Position numbers and translations under genes: made by a program. A stretch of 64,000 bases of DNA from Moringa oleifera (lineage: Eukaryota > Streptophyta > Magnoliopsida > Brassicales > Moringaceae): assembly GCA_021397835.1 (NCBI GenBank), contig JAJFZO010000049.1, positions 10,049,001-10,113,000 of the forward strand, written 5' to 3'. This document shows positions 40,201 through 50,359 of this stretch, piece after piece. The notes beneath the pieces were generated by a model. The model had not been told where the DNA came from. It ran no database searches and was given only the letters and a program-made list of their open reading frames with translations. Position 1 is the first letter of the stretch, and each line of letters starts with the position of its first letter.

Positions 40201-41082
40201 TGAAGACAGTTTTGACTGCCAGCTTATAACTTGAGCATCTATTTTCATCCGAACTGAACATCGAATTGTATGTTAAAATTACAGTATATACTTTATTTCG
40301 ATTAGCCCTATCACACCAAAGATACTAGAAGAAATTACTAAATCCTTATTGAACATGAAATTACAATCAGATACGTTTGGAAACCTAGCAGTGAAATAAT
40401 CATATTTTTCTAGTACTCCCAGTTTTAATCACAGAAATGGACATTGTACTTCCGCTAAGCAAATATAATTCTCCCTCAAACAGGAAAATTTATCTCTATA
40501 TTTATCCTGATCTTAATACAGTTTTCTTAATTTATCAAAGTATTAGTATACTTATGACAGCTGTAAGCATCTTTTGCAACAAATATCACCAGTAGTCTAG
40601 AATCCACCTTTAAAATATAGCAAAAATGTTTATAAATAGTAGTACGTTCTTTGTTTGTGTCAAATCCAATGAAGAAAACTGCAGGAGATATGACGGCACT
40701 CATGACTATAGGCTTCCAAGAAACATTACTACAAGCAAATTATAACCAACCTCTAACACAAGAAAGCAGCTTTAGTAAATAATAATTTTTGCCATAAAAT
40801 AGAGAGGATGAGAAGAAAAAGGAAAAAAGAGAGAAAATTAAGAAGATGAAGAGGACATGGAAACATACAAAGATAAGCGACTCTTGGGTTATCTATCTCG
40901 ATTTCATTGGCAACACGAAGTATTGGGGCAATGGACGCGAGAGAGGAGGGTACGAGCTCACTGTCGACGGCGTTTTCGTCGTCGTTGAACTTATCGATCA
41001 TGACGGTGGGCGCCCGCGTCATCCTCCTGGACAGCGACCGCGGCGGGCCCGCGGCATTCTTGGTACCACTGGAACTTGCCAT
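16280..41082 (-). CDS. CALS7/GSL7: callose synthase 7 (1,3-beta-glucan synthase, glucan synthase-like 7)
   Basis: Forty-two coding exons, all in phase and without stops, give 1,923 residues, close to the roughly 1,950 usual for this family. Callose synthases are plasma-membrane glycosyltransferases (GT48) that make 1,3-beta-glucan from UDP-glucose. Residues 1-462 (exons 1-12) are the cytosolic N-terminal part. Exons 13-20 (to residue 764) hold the first membrane bundle. Exons 21-38 (765-1495) form the large cytosolic catalytic region, with [46 protein letters not shown] and [18 protein letters not shown]. Exons 39-42 hold the C-terminal membrane bundle. Paralogue choice rests on the N-terminus ([12 protein letters not shown]), [18 protein letters not shown] and [16 protein letters not shown], which fit CALS7 better than CALS3-type proteins. 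In Arabidopsis CALS7 makes sieve-plate callose during phloem development. Three introns appear to use GC donors. Confidence 0.96.
19560..21859 (-). other. CALS7 intron 36, 2.3 kb
   Basis: A large intron with no coding potential of its own. Its upper end carries the probable solo LTR at 21152-21449. The rest, about 19.6-21.1 kb, is unremarkable AT-rich sequence. Confidence 0.75.
21152..21449 (+). mobile_element. probable solo LTR inside CALS7 intron 36
   Basis: The stretch starts TGTTG and ends AACA, giving the TG...CA ends of an LTR. It contains a TATA-like ctataaaaagg near 21358-21368 and a polyadenylation-like aataaaa near 21396. Flanking five-mers are gctag on the left and gcttt on the right, so only three bases of a target duplication are kept. 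No internal retroelement sequence adjoins it. A chance TG...CA fit cannot be excluded. Confidence 0.4.
22405..24744 (-). other. CALS7 intron 33, 2.3 kb, with a retroelement insertion
   Basis: The intron is enlarged by a plus-strand, antisense Ty1/copia remnant (about 23500-24302). The remaining sequence shows no gene. Confidence 0.8.
23500..24302 (+). mobile_element. 5'-truncated Ty1/copia retrotransposon with 3' LTR, antisense in CALS7 intron 33
   Basis: Broken plus-strand frames show the end of a copia reverse transcriptase (QRKYV near 23500) and an RNase H tail. These include [16 protein letters not shown] near 23650 and GHFIQE then [14 protein letters not shown] near 23990-24070, close matches to the C-terminal blocks of copia pol. 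A purine tract (cttgagaggaaa) ends at 24168 and is followed at once by TGTTAG. A matching CTAACA closes the LTR at 24297-24302, so the LTR is 134 bp with perfect 6-base inverted ends. Everything upstream of the late RT is missing, and several stops and frameshifts are present. Confidence 0.8.
26301..26540 (-). repeat. tandem duplication of the 3' part of CALS7 exon 26 plus intron start
   Basis: Block B (about 26431-26540) contains the last 47 or so bases of exon 26 and the start of the next intron. Block A (about 26301-26409), just downstream in the gene, repeats it at roughly 80 per cent identity. The exon words [14 protein letters not shown] in B correspond to [14 protein letters not shown] in A. 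The donor GAGTAAG in B is GATTACT in A, so A has no usable GT donor there. Block A therefore looks like a decayed intronic duplicate, not an alternative exon. Confidence 0.8.
28401..30800 (-). other. CALS7 intron 17, 2.4 kb
   Basis: No recognised element. A weak repeat with about 72-bp spacing starts near 30176 and 30248 (both containing atccaaaatgtatt). A poly-purine stretch lies at about 30360-30387. Confidence 0.6.
32094..32140 (+). mobile_element. one terminus of a Stowaway-like (Tc1/mariner) MITE
   Basis: The sequence starts TA, then ctccctccattccataata, then agtgctctttgtacttt. This is the typical terminal inverted repeat of plant Stowaway elements, with the TA target. I did not find the matching inverted end in the next few hundred bases, so the copy is truncated or decayed. 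Confidence 0.6.
32941..33222 (+). other. 93-codon open frame antisense in CALS7 intron 12, unknown
   Basis: It opens with ATG and includes one strongly hydrophobic segment ([16 protein letters not shown], about residues 69-84) after a Cys-rich part. I recognise no family. It lies within an intron on the opposite strand, next to LTR-like sequence, and is more likely a chance frame or retroelement debris than a gene. Confidence 0.15.
38437..38467. repeat. (CA)n microsatellite in CALS7 intron 2
   Basis: A run of CA units with two early CG interruptions, followed by a short (TA) tail. Confidence 0.9.
39853..40018. repeat. 83-bp tandem duplication in CALS7 intron 1
   Basis: Two units, 39853-39935 and 39936-40018, both begin gcaaggatagacagaaaatta and end gcctgcctcgactctttg. 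They differ at only a few bases (ggcg/tgcc and cccg/tgca), so the duplication is recent relative to the other repeats here. Confidence 0.93.
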
Positions 41083-41300
41083 TCCAAACTCACCACCAAC
41101 CCGATTTCGTGACTCTCAATGTCTCCACTTACGGCTCTCTTCTTCTGGTTCTCCTGGGCCTCGTCACAGTTGTTCCAGCTGTTTGGGTTTCTTCCGGTAA
41201 AAATGACACTGATTATCATTCTTTCTTCCTTCTGTGTCATTTTTGTTTTTATGGAGAGAGAGAGAGAGATTAGAGATGCTTTGAGTGAAGGGTGGGGCAA
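40900..41300 (-). promoter_or_regulatory. CpG-rich start of CALS7 with CT-rich 5' UTR
   Basis: Positions about 40915-41060 are much richer in CG dinucleotides than anything nearby. They coincide with the first coding exon. On the minus strand the upstream region holds a (TC)n tract (plus strand agagagagagagag at about 41253-41266), common in plant 5' UTRs and core promoters. No clear TATA box was fixed. Confidence 0.4.
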
Positions 41301-42100
41301 AGTGGTTGCTCTGAAAGGAAGAAAAGAATGAGAGAGGTGGAAAAAGGAGCTAGGAACTAATCGTTGTTGTTCTTGGTGCTTTCTGCTTTCTGTGCTGTGG
41401 ATTTGCTCAATGTCATGCAGAGATGAGACTGCTTTTGGAAGAGCCTTCAAGCTTTTCCACGGGTTTCCTTTTGTGGCCTTTTGCTTTTTTGCTATCGGGA
41501 CACACTTTGCTTGGGCATCAGAGTTGGAATTTAGGTGATGGCAACAGCAAGGGGAACAGTACAGATCGCCACACAGCTTTGGCTTCCTCCCCCACTTCCC
41601 CTCTTTTTCCCTTTCAACTGAGGGCAGTGTTATTTAATTTAATATTCATTATCAACACCAACAGGACGTACACATATGGTTTCTCCCTACATTGAAGATG
41701 GGGCAACTGGTAAGATGCAGTCAAGCCAAACTTGTCTCATTTGCCATTCGTCAGGAAGATTCAGCGGTGATTTACTACAATCATATAATTATTTTTTCTT
41801 CGTGTGGGAATTGCTCGGTTTAATAAAAAGGAAATATCTCTTTTCTATCAATTCTAATTGAAACATTTTTGTTTGTAAAAGCAGGCAAATCCATATTTAA
41901 ACTGATGGTCGAAGTCTATTTCATACTCTGAAAATAGCTAAATTAGTCTTTGCCCGGTTGAAAAAATAATTTGAGTTAGTGTCTTCCATTTTAAATTTAG
42001 TGGAGCACTTGGAAAATAAAATTATTATTGTTTTTTATGGGTATTGAGGTGGGTCAAAATTCATAAACTCAATTATAAATATTTCTATTTTTAATATCTA
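41300..42100. other. CALS7 upstream region, no other gene seen
   Basis: Moderate base composition to about 41.7 kb, then AT-rich. Open frames on the plus strand (41423-41695 and others) match nothing I know and overlap the likely promoter. Confidence 0.5.
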
Positions 42101-42612
42101 AGACATATATATGATTGTTGTATAATGTTTTTATCAAATATTTAACGATATGTTCCATGTTAAAATCATGTTTGATGAGTGCTTTTAAAGTCATGCTGGT
42201 GCATTATAATGATGTTTAAACAATAGCATATGCATTTTTGTACATGAATGTTGTCAAGGGCGGTTCCAAGTAAAATGTAAACCAAGATTTTTTATTTATT
42301 GCATTATTTTAGCAAACATAAAATAAAAAAGATCTATTTTTTTTATCATGTAATTTTAATTTTAATAAAGATAATCATTTAGTTTGAATTTTTAGATAAA
42401 AATAATTTTTTTATTTGAATTTTAAATAAAAACAATTTTAATTTAAATTTTGAATTCAAGTTTTAGAATATTTAGATAAATACAATTTGAGTTATTAGTT
42501 TTCTATTTTTTTCTATAAATAAAACATTCATTAATGAAACAAAACAAGTAATTCTAAGCGTCAATAGTTCTCTCTTCTTGTTTAATATTCTTCCTCTTAA
42601 AAGTCAACAAAC

Positions 42613-42624
42613 TAGTATCAGAGT
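42613..42624 (+). other. primer-binding site of the copia remnant
   Basis: tagtatcagagt compares with the usual TGGTATCAGAGC, two differences. It lies three to four bases after a CA that could end the 5' LTR. Confidence 0.55.
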
Positions 42625-45600
42625 CTTTAATCTTAAAGAAATTGTGACGCATAAAATCTTATGAGCTTTCAATCAAGTAAATTAAACACTTTCTCTTTAT
42701 CTTAAAATCCAACATGACATGAAATAGTTTCTTATTTACTCTTCCAATTTTCACAAGAGAAAATTATCAAGTATAGGTGGCGAAATTGAAGTCTTTCCTA
42801 CAAGCATGTGACCTATGGGGTTTGGTGAATACATATCCTAAGATCCAATAGTAATGCAACTCAAGAACAATAGAGAAAAAAAATGAAATATAAGGCTAAG
42901 ATTTGCATTCACAGATACAATATTTACAAAGATCATAACTTGTACAATAGTAAAACAGTCATATGATAAGATGAAGTAAATGTAGGTATTGATCATGAAC
43001 TTGAGAAGTTGATTTCAAATGCACAAAAAACAAAAGAAGAAGAAAGAGATAGAAGCACTTAATGATTATTTAGACAAATTATTGTTTAATAAAATCATAA
43101 TGTTGGAAAAACAACATTCTAATAAAAGGATAGTACAAAAGATTCTGATGACCTTATTTGAGAGATTTGAATCCAAAATCTCTTCACTTGAGTAGTCCAA
43201 AGATTTATCAATAATAATATTAGTAGAGCTTATCAATGCATTGCAAACTCAAGGATAAATGAGAGCTTATTAAAAAGAAGAGATAATTGAGGGAGCATTT
43301 CAAATGAAAAAGACTTATCAAACTCAAGAAGCAACAAAGGGAAGAAATAATACAGAAAAAAATTATAAGAAAGGAGAAAATAACATTACAAGAAAAAAGA
43401 AAACAACAACAATGATGGCAACAATGGCAAGCACCCACGTCCTAAATGTAAAAAAACTTTTCATTTACAAAAATATTGTTAATTTAAACTTGACATTCAA
43501 TACAGAACATGCAAACAAACGAGACACATGGACAAAGTGTGTAAAAACAAACAATAAAAAAGGCATCAAGCTTAAGTGGTAGATCAAACAAGAAGAGCAA
43601 TTTTTTCTTGTATCTCATTTTTTGAGCAATACCTCAAGTAATAATTGGCTTATATATAGTAAATGCACAAGCTACATGTCTTTTGATAATTTTTTTTACA
43701 AAAAAGTAAACAAGCCAGAGGTATCAAGATTTAGAGTTAGTAATGGCTAGCATATTGAGATAAAAGGTAAAAGGATTATTGTAATAAAAGGCTTAAAGAT
43801 ATAATGTTAATATTTAATGTATTACATGTTTTAAAAATTGATCAAAATCTATTGAGTATGGACCACTACTTGATAAAGGTTATTCTCTTGTATTTAAAAA
43901 TAATATGTGTGTGATTGTTAACTCAAATGATGCAGTGTTATTTTTTATGAAAGTGAATAATAAAATTTTTAGTATAAATTAGAATAAGCATGAATCCATT
44001 GCATATCTATATACTACAGGTCAAATCGAGTTATGGTACAAAAAATGAGATATTTCACTATTCTGCATTAGATTATATGCAAAAAAATGATCTAGTGCAA
44101 AGAATGACATTTAATGCAAGAGGAGTAGCAATATGTGAAATATCTAAGCTTGAAAGCAAGTCAAGTTATCATTCCCTATTTACAAGGCAGCAAAAGCAGT
44201 TGAAAAGCTTCAATTGATCCATATAGATGTTTATGGACCTATGAGAACTATATCTTTAAATGGTAACAAGTATTTTATAATTTTCATTAATGACTTTAGC
44301 AGAACGTATTGGGCTTATTTTCTCAAACGAAAAATTTAAAGTTGCTGATATTTCTTAAAAGTTTAAACTACAGATTGAAAGTCAAAGTAGCTATAAAATT
44401 AAAAGTGATTAAATTTAATAATAGGAAAAAATATACAACTAATAAATTTTTAAAAATTTTATGAAATAATAGAGATTAAAAATCAATTTACTACAACCTA
44501 TACTCTTCAACAAAATAGAGTTGGTGAGAGAAAAAATAGGATAATTATGGATATGAGAAGATATTTGCTACTTGAGAAGAAAATGCCAAAATGGTTATAG
44601 GTTGAAGATGTTAATACTATTGTATTTTTACTAAACAAATTGAGAACCAAGACTTTAAAGGAAAAGAAAAAAACATCTTTTGAAGCATGGTATGTTTTAA
44701 ACCTTCTATTTATAACTTTAAAATTTTTGGTTGTTTGTGCCTTATTCATGTTTCAAATGTAAAAAGGGAGAAACTAGACCAAAAGATGAAATATGAAGTT
44801 TTTTGATACAATAATCTTACTAAATATTACAGAATTTATCAACCTTAGACAAAAAAAATCATAGTAAGTAAGGACATTAAATTTGATGAACTTTTAAGAT
44901 GAAATTGAGATAAAATTGAACTAAAATGAGTTTATGCAAATGAATTAAAATTGCTAGATGAAGATGTGATTGATGATAAGCCCATAAGAAAGTTACAATA
45001 TAAGTACTAGATCACTTACAAAAATTTAATAAAAAATATGATATAGCTATGCTTGAACTTGTGAAGTATGATAAAGTTGCTAAGAATCCAAAATGGATTG
45101 CAGTAATAAAGGATAAGATCAAAATAATTAAAAAAATTAAACCTGGGAGCTAGTAGATAGACTATCACATAAGAAAATTATTGATGTGAAATGGATATAT
45201 AGAATTAAACTTAATACTGATGGTTTTGTAAATAAATATATGGCTAAATTAGTTGTGAAAAAGTATGCTCAATCACTTAGTGTAGATTTTTGATATTTTT
45301 GCACTTATAGCAAGATTGGATACTATTGGATTACTCCCAACATTTATAGTCTAAAAGCAGCAGACGATCTACCAACTTAATCTAAAGTCAAAATTTTTGA
45401 ATGATTATTTGGATGAATAAAATTTTTGTTAAATAACCTGAAGGTTTTATTGTAGATCCGAAAAAGGTATACTTATTAAAGAAAGTATTATAGGATTAAA
45501 GTAGGCTCTAAGAGCATGATGTAATAGAATTGATGGACACTTACAAAAGATAGGCTTCAATATAAGTTTAAGTAGGGCAACTTTGTATACGAAATGTATT

Positions 45601-46090
45601 ATTAGTAAACAAGTAGTTATTTCATTATATATTAATAATTTAATTGTCATAGAAACAAATACAGAATTGGTGGAGCAATTGAAAGTTTAAACGGCATAAG
45701 TATTTGAGATGACTAATCTAAAAGAAATGATATTATTTTTGAAAATAAAGATTCAACAATCATAATAACGGATCTTTATTGGGCAATAGAAATATGCTAA
45801 GAAAGTATTGAAGAAATTCAATATGGAGGACTGTAAGTTAGTATGCACTCTTGACTCAAAATAAAAAATTTAGTAAATTATAATAGTGCTAAAAAGGTTA
45901 ATAAGGGACAATACAGAAGCATTGTGGACTGTTTAATGTATTTGACAATAATAAGATCTGATATAATGTTCTTTGTGAGCTTATTATTTATGCATAAACG
46001 TTGTGCAAGTGAGTTACACTATAAAACTACTAAGAGGCTACTCAAGTATATTAAAAGGTTTCTGAACACCACATTTTTCATACTCAAACT
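42613..46090 (+). mobile_element. decayed Ty1/copia retrotransposon
   Basis: A primer-binding-site match (tagtatcagagt at 42613-42624, 10 of 12 to the common plant initiator-Met tRNA site) follows a possible LTR end (caaca). Then, in order and on the plus strand across many stops and frameshifts, come several parts. A gag tail with KISSLE and ELINALQTQ lies at about 43170-43255. Zinc-knuckle-like remnants lie near 43430-43540. An integrase part reads IDVYGPMRTIS, then NKYFIIFINDFSRTYWAYFL (44222-44330). An RT start reads WELVDRLSHKKIIDVKWIYR near 45145-45205. RNase H-side blocks near 45910-46060 read YRSIVDCLMYLTIIRSDIMF. This is the gag-INT-RT-RH order of Ty1/copia. No complete 3' LTR was recognised. 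It cannot encode a working polyprotein. Confidence 0.88.
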
Positions 46091-48400
46091 AATCATCCAT
46101 ATCTTTTATATATTCTGCTGCTTTTCACTTTTCCTAATTTTAAGACACCTTTGCTACAACTGAACTCATGGGTCTTTGCACAAAAGTTTTCTAAGAAGAT
46201 GCTCTCTCAAGGGCTTCAAATTTCACATGATTTTTTCCTTTTAACGACGTGTCATCAGATGTCAGCATCTACTAAAAATAAGATTGCATTGTACTTTGTA
46301 ACTCTTGGTGATTTCTTATCTTTCATTGAAGGCCCTTTGTGTAGCTTGAATTTCAATTTGATGACTCAAGTCTCTCAATTCTGGCTAATTAATTATCCAT
46401 TTCCACTTTGATGATTGGATATTACTTAGCCTTACTTATTTTCTTTAGTATTTAATTTAAAGAGTTAATATTTCTAAAAATAAACATGTATTCATGATAA
46501 TAAACATGGATAAATATAATACTCAGACCATCATAAAATTAAAAATAATGATTTTATTTAAATTTTGTAGGAAAATCTCATGAGTATCTTAGATTGGAAC
46601 CATAATTGAACACATCAACTACATGCTGATATCGTTCTATAAGTGTCTATATATGATGGTCTATATTTCTTCTTTTGAGCAAACTAATAATCTGAATCTA
46701 GACTGAAAGGTATCCAATTCTTTCTTAATAAGGCTTGCTGCATCCTTAGTTTATTCTATCTAGATCATAATTGATTTAAGATCATTCCTGTAATTTTTAA
46801 TATGTTGCTCATACTTTCTCTTATCATGACATTAGGATGCATAGATTTTTTTAGCTCTAGACTTCCACAAATTAGTCTCTTGTATAACCTTTTCCATCTT
46901 ATATCTTAAATCAATAATTTTTTAAACATAACCCATCTTTAATGTCTTTTTTTATTTATTTATTCAGGATGATCATCATTTAACTGACCTTAGATTTACA
47001 TTTTACCTCTTTATTAGCAAGTTTTTTGATAGATCTTTCTTGTCTTGATCTATTTTCCTTTTTGATCTTTCATTCTCCTTTTTCAATCATTCAAAATCTT
47101 ACGAAATTCATCTGTTTACTCTTTTAATATCCTTTCACTTGATTTTGGATCGTTCATTGGTTCCTTCAAACATGATATTCATTAAGTAAGTTTTTAGATT
47201 TTTTAATCTTTTTCATCCACACTATTTGACATCATAGTTTCCATTTTTCTCTTTAAATACTCTATCTCTTTTTTGATCTGATCTCATTCTTGCTTAAGTT
47301 TATCAAACGTGATCTTGAATTCTAAGTTCATATCTTAACATTCCGATCTCCTTCTCTATTTTAGCTTTTTCTGCCATTAATTCTTTGATTTCATGTTCCT
47401 ATTACTTCTCGAAGGTTGATCCAAGCATTAGAATCGGGACTAAGGTGAATTGGAACTGAAGTAGCTAGGCTGGCAAGTGTAAATCCCTAATTAGCTTTTT
47501 CCTCTATTGATGATATTTCAAATAGATTCCTAAAGTAAGTAATTGCTTTTTATATAATGAATATGATCTCACTCTAACATTTTATTGTACATTTTGTTTA
47601 AAATACTACTGTAGTTATTGTCTTGTGCTAGATCATAAGTAACAAAGGTAAATTGCCTGATCCCCAATTGCTTGAGAACTAATAAAGGCATATATTTAGA
47701 TTAACCCCATACTATAGTAAATCCATTCTTAGATTAGTATAAAACTTTTTTATAGAATAACCATGCACCATCCACTTGACATATGTTTCTTTTAAAGTGT
47801 AAAGCACCAAAACAACTCAGACAATACTCTTATTTTTAAATTCATCATTTTCATTTAAATTTCTAATCAGGTTGTAATGGAGATTATCTTTTAATACCCT
47901 TTCATTCTTAACTAAATGACTTTTTAACTAGATATATAAAATAGTCACTCCTATGATCTTTCTTTTTCTCAAGATCTTATAATAAGATAGAGATCTGAAA
48001 GTCTTGACAAATATAACTAAGATCGAGTCTCAATCTTTTAATATACTCATTTCGATTCTCAAATCCCTGATAAAACTTTTTTTTAAACTATTATGATGAT
48101 ATGAAACTTTAATTCCCAATTTCATGAAACATGAACAAAATAATATTATGAATTATAATTAACACTTCTATGCTCCTATCTCGATATATATTCATGGCTT
48201 AATAGGGTTTTAAATCCTAGTAAGGTTGACGTGTGGCTTTGTTTATATGTTGGGCTTGACTTGAGATCAGGCATTGGGTTCTAAAAGGCTTCAAGGCTTC
48301 TAGGTTTTCCTACACCTATGATAATCAATGTCGATACCCAAACTTTTCCCTCACTAAAAATTTAGAGCAAAAGTGCCACTATCACTTTACAACCTAAAGA
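46091..48400 (-). mobile_element. decayed coiled-coil coding remnant, unassigned
   Basis: On the minus strand, about 47420 down to 46150, broken frames encode Lys/Glu-rich helical sequence (for example EKAKIEKEIGMLRYELR near 47370 and LKKENERSKRKIDQDKKDL near 47060). This is the sort of region found in gag-like proteins of some plant retroelements. No RT, integrase or protease was recognised, so the class is open. Confidence 0.3.
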
Positions 48401-48559
48401 ACATCAATTTTTTTTTAATCATTAAAAGGAAAAAGGTGCCTTAAAAAGGGTCTAATGATGAAAAAAGTTGTTTGTTAGAGAAACTTAATGAAGTTAGCCA
48501 AATCATTTAGATTCTCATGCGAAGTCCTCTTAAATTGCCACTAGAATACTATGCCTTTA

Positions 48560-49450
48560 GTAGCACTTTTTAAGAACAGATTAAGATAAGGTTAAGAGTT
48601 TTCTTAGATCCAGATTAACTTAAGATTGAGAATTTTTCAAGATCAAGATTAAGCTAAGGGTCGAGAGTTTTCTCATATTTGAAATTTTTCAAGATCAAAA
48701 ACTTATCTAGATCTGGATTTCATTTCATCAAGTCAAAGTCTCAAGTTTTCTTAAGTCGAGATTTATAAAGGTCAAGAGTTTTTCAAGATCAGAATTGACT
48801 CAAGGTCGGGTTATTTTTAAGATCGAGATTAAGCAAAGGCCAAAAGTTTTCTCCCGTTGGGAATTCTCCTAGATCAAGATTAAAAGTGAAGATCTAGATT
48901 ATGACATCTTTTCATCTAGTAAGTCTTGAGTTTTCCTAAATCAGAATTCAAACTAAATAACATAGATTAGGACTTATTTTTCGTCGGTCAAGGTGGAAAT
49001 TTTACCTAGGTTAGGGATTAAAGTGGAAAACCAAGTTTTAGATGTTCTTTCAGCTCAAGATCAATAGTATTTTTTAGATTAGGGTTTGAAGTTGGAAATC
49101 ATGATCGAGATCAAAAAAAATTCTAGATCGGGACTTAAAGTTCAAAATTAAGATCGAAAATTTCTAACAATAACATTCAGATTAGGGTTTCTTCTATTTG
49201 GAGATAAGTTTTGAAATCTCTAGATCATTGGGTTTGAAGACCAACATCATCCTGATTAGGATTTTCCATCTTTGAAATTAAGATCAAGAATTTCTACCAT
49301 CATATTCCAAAATCGGGTTTCTTTATAACATTAGAACTTAAAAATTCAATAATAAGATGAGGAGTTTTTGTCGTCAAGTCCAAGATTAGGAGTTTTACCA
49401 TTATTAGATTTAAAATTTAAAGTTTAGATCAAAAATTAGAATCTACCATG
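48560..49450. repeat. degenerate GATCAAGATT / GAGTTTTC short-repeat region
   Basis: Words such as agatcaagatt, gtcgagagttttct, ggtcaagagtttttc and agattagggttt recur every 40-60 bases with much divergence. No clean unit can be drawn by eye. It may be a decayed minisatellite or the spacer of a retroelement. Confidence 0.45.
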
Positions 49451-50164
49451 AGAGCACTCTTCTCAAAAGGTTTAACATGCTTACAGACCTATATTGTCAG
49501 CAATAAAGCTTTTGACAGAGCATGTTGTCATTGGAAGTGCTGTTACCAATGAGGCAACACTCTACTTTTGAAGAATGGAAAACTAATGGCATGATAGGGC
49601 ATCAGCAACATAATCATTGATATGGCAGGTCTTCATTGGAGGCGCTGCTACTGATAAGGTAGTATTTTAAGAAAGGAAGATTGATGATGTGGTAGGGTGT
49701 TCGAAGGTAGTGCATTTAATAATGCACCTTAAATTTCGATGTCGCTCGATTCTTCACCAGATTAAGTAAAATTTGAGTTGAAAATTGGATAGAGAAGGAT
49801 GGAACGGTGAAGTATGATGTACTTCATCATTCCATCCTCCTCAAATTACAAAGACTGACCCAAAAATTGGAAGAATTGGATGACGTGATGGAAGTTAGCT
49901 ATGCCATACCTATTTTTGGGCAGTTTAAAGGGTGCTCGGAGAACATAATGGCCTTGCGACATTTGGATAAGCCAAAAAGTGGAAAAGCAAGTCAGAATCA
50001 ATAAACACACTTTGAAAGAGTCTCAAGAAGCCCCATGAAGCGAAAAGGACTTTGTTAAGCTTAAAGGTAAAGGTTGCTAGGTTCATTGCACTTTTTTTTT
50101 TTTTTCACTCGCCATTTGTTGCTAACTTGCAGCACTTGCTCCTTATAAATAGAGATAGATCTTT

Positions 50165-50254
50165 AATTGGAGATGGATATATATATATATATATACAAAA
50201 ACATCAGAAAAAGATCAAGTACTCTTTTTGCATTCATAAGACACTTACAATAGG

Positions 50255-50290
<36 letters not shown>

Positions 50291-50352
50291 AAAACATCAG
50301 AAAAAGATCAAGTACTCTTATTGCATTCATAAGACACTTACAATAGGAAATT
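50165..50352. repeat. two 69-bp repeats separated by (AT)n tracts
   Basis: The unit atatacaaaaacatcagaaa through acttacaataggaaatt occurs at 50191-50259 and 50284-50352, a spacing of 93 bp, with one difference (ctttttg/cttattg). (AT)n tracts precede both copies (about 50168-50195 and 50259-50288), suggesting slippage or unequal exchange at the AT tract. Confidence 0.9.
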
Positions 50353-50359
50353 TTTTCTG

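Larger units (their letters stand above)
16280..41082 (-). other. CALS7/GSL7: exon map of the CALS7 gene
   Basis: Exons 1-42, 5' to 3': 41082-40869, 39203-39103, 38074-37962, 37873-37786, 37683-37573, 37473-37321, 36540-36451, 36358-36267, 36126-36003, 35202-35068, 34978-34902, 34822-34735, 32048-31926, 31841-31724, 31564-31233, 31097-31045, 30861-30801, 28400-28319, 28228-28179, 28081-27995, 27802-27698, 27518-27424, 27335-27254, 27164-27001, 26865-26742, 26597-26494, 26251-26143, 26053-25902, 25743-25634, 25553-25434, 25337-25278, 25129-24943, 24856-24745, 22404-22282, 22206-22088, 21943-21860, 19559-19447, 19373-19144, 18430-17633, 17527-17477, 17256-17071, 16531-16280. Lengths sum to 5,772 bases (1,924 codons with the stop). 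Most borders are GT-AG; the donors after exons 15, 28 and 34 read GC. Borders were fixed by phase and family conservation, so a few could be off where alternative sites exist. Confidence 0.85.

Noticed and set aside
41019..41450. 143-codon minus-strand open frame running into the CALS7 first exon
   Set aside because: It is in a different frame from the CALS7 N-terminus and covers the 5' UTR/promoter. The CALS7 start at 41082 has clear family support.
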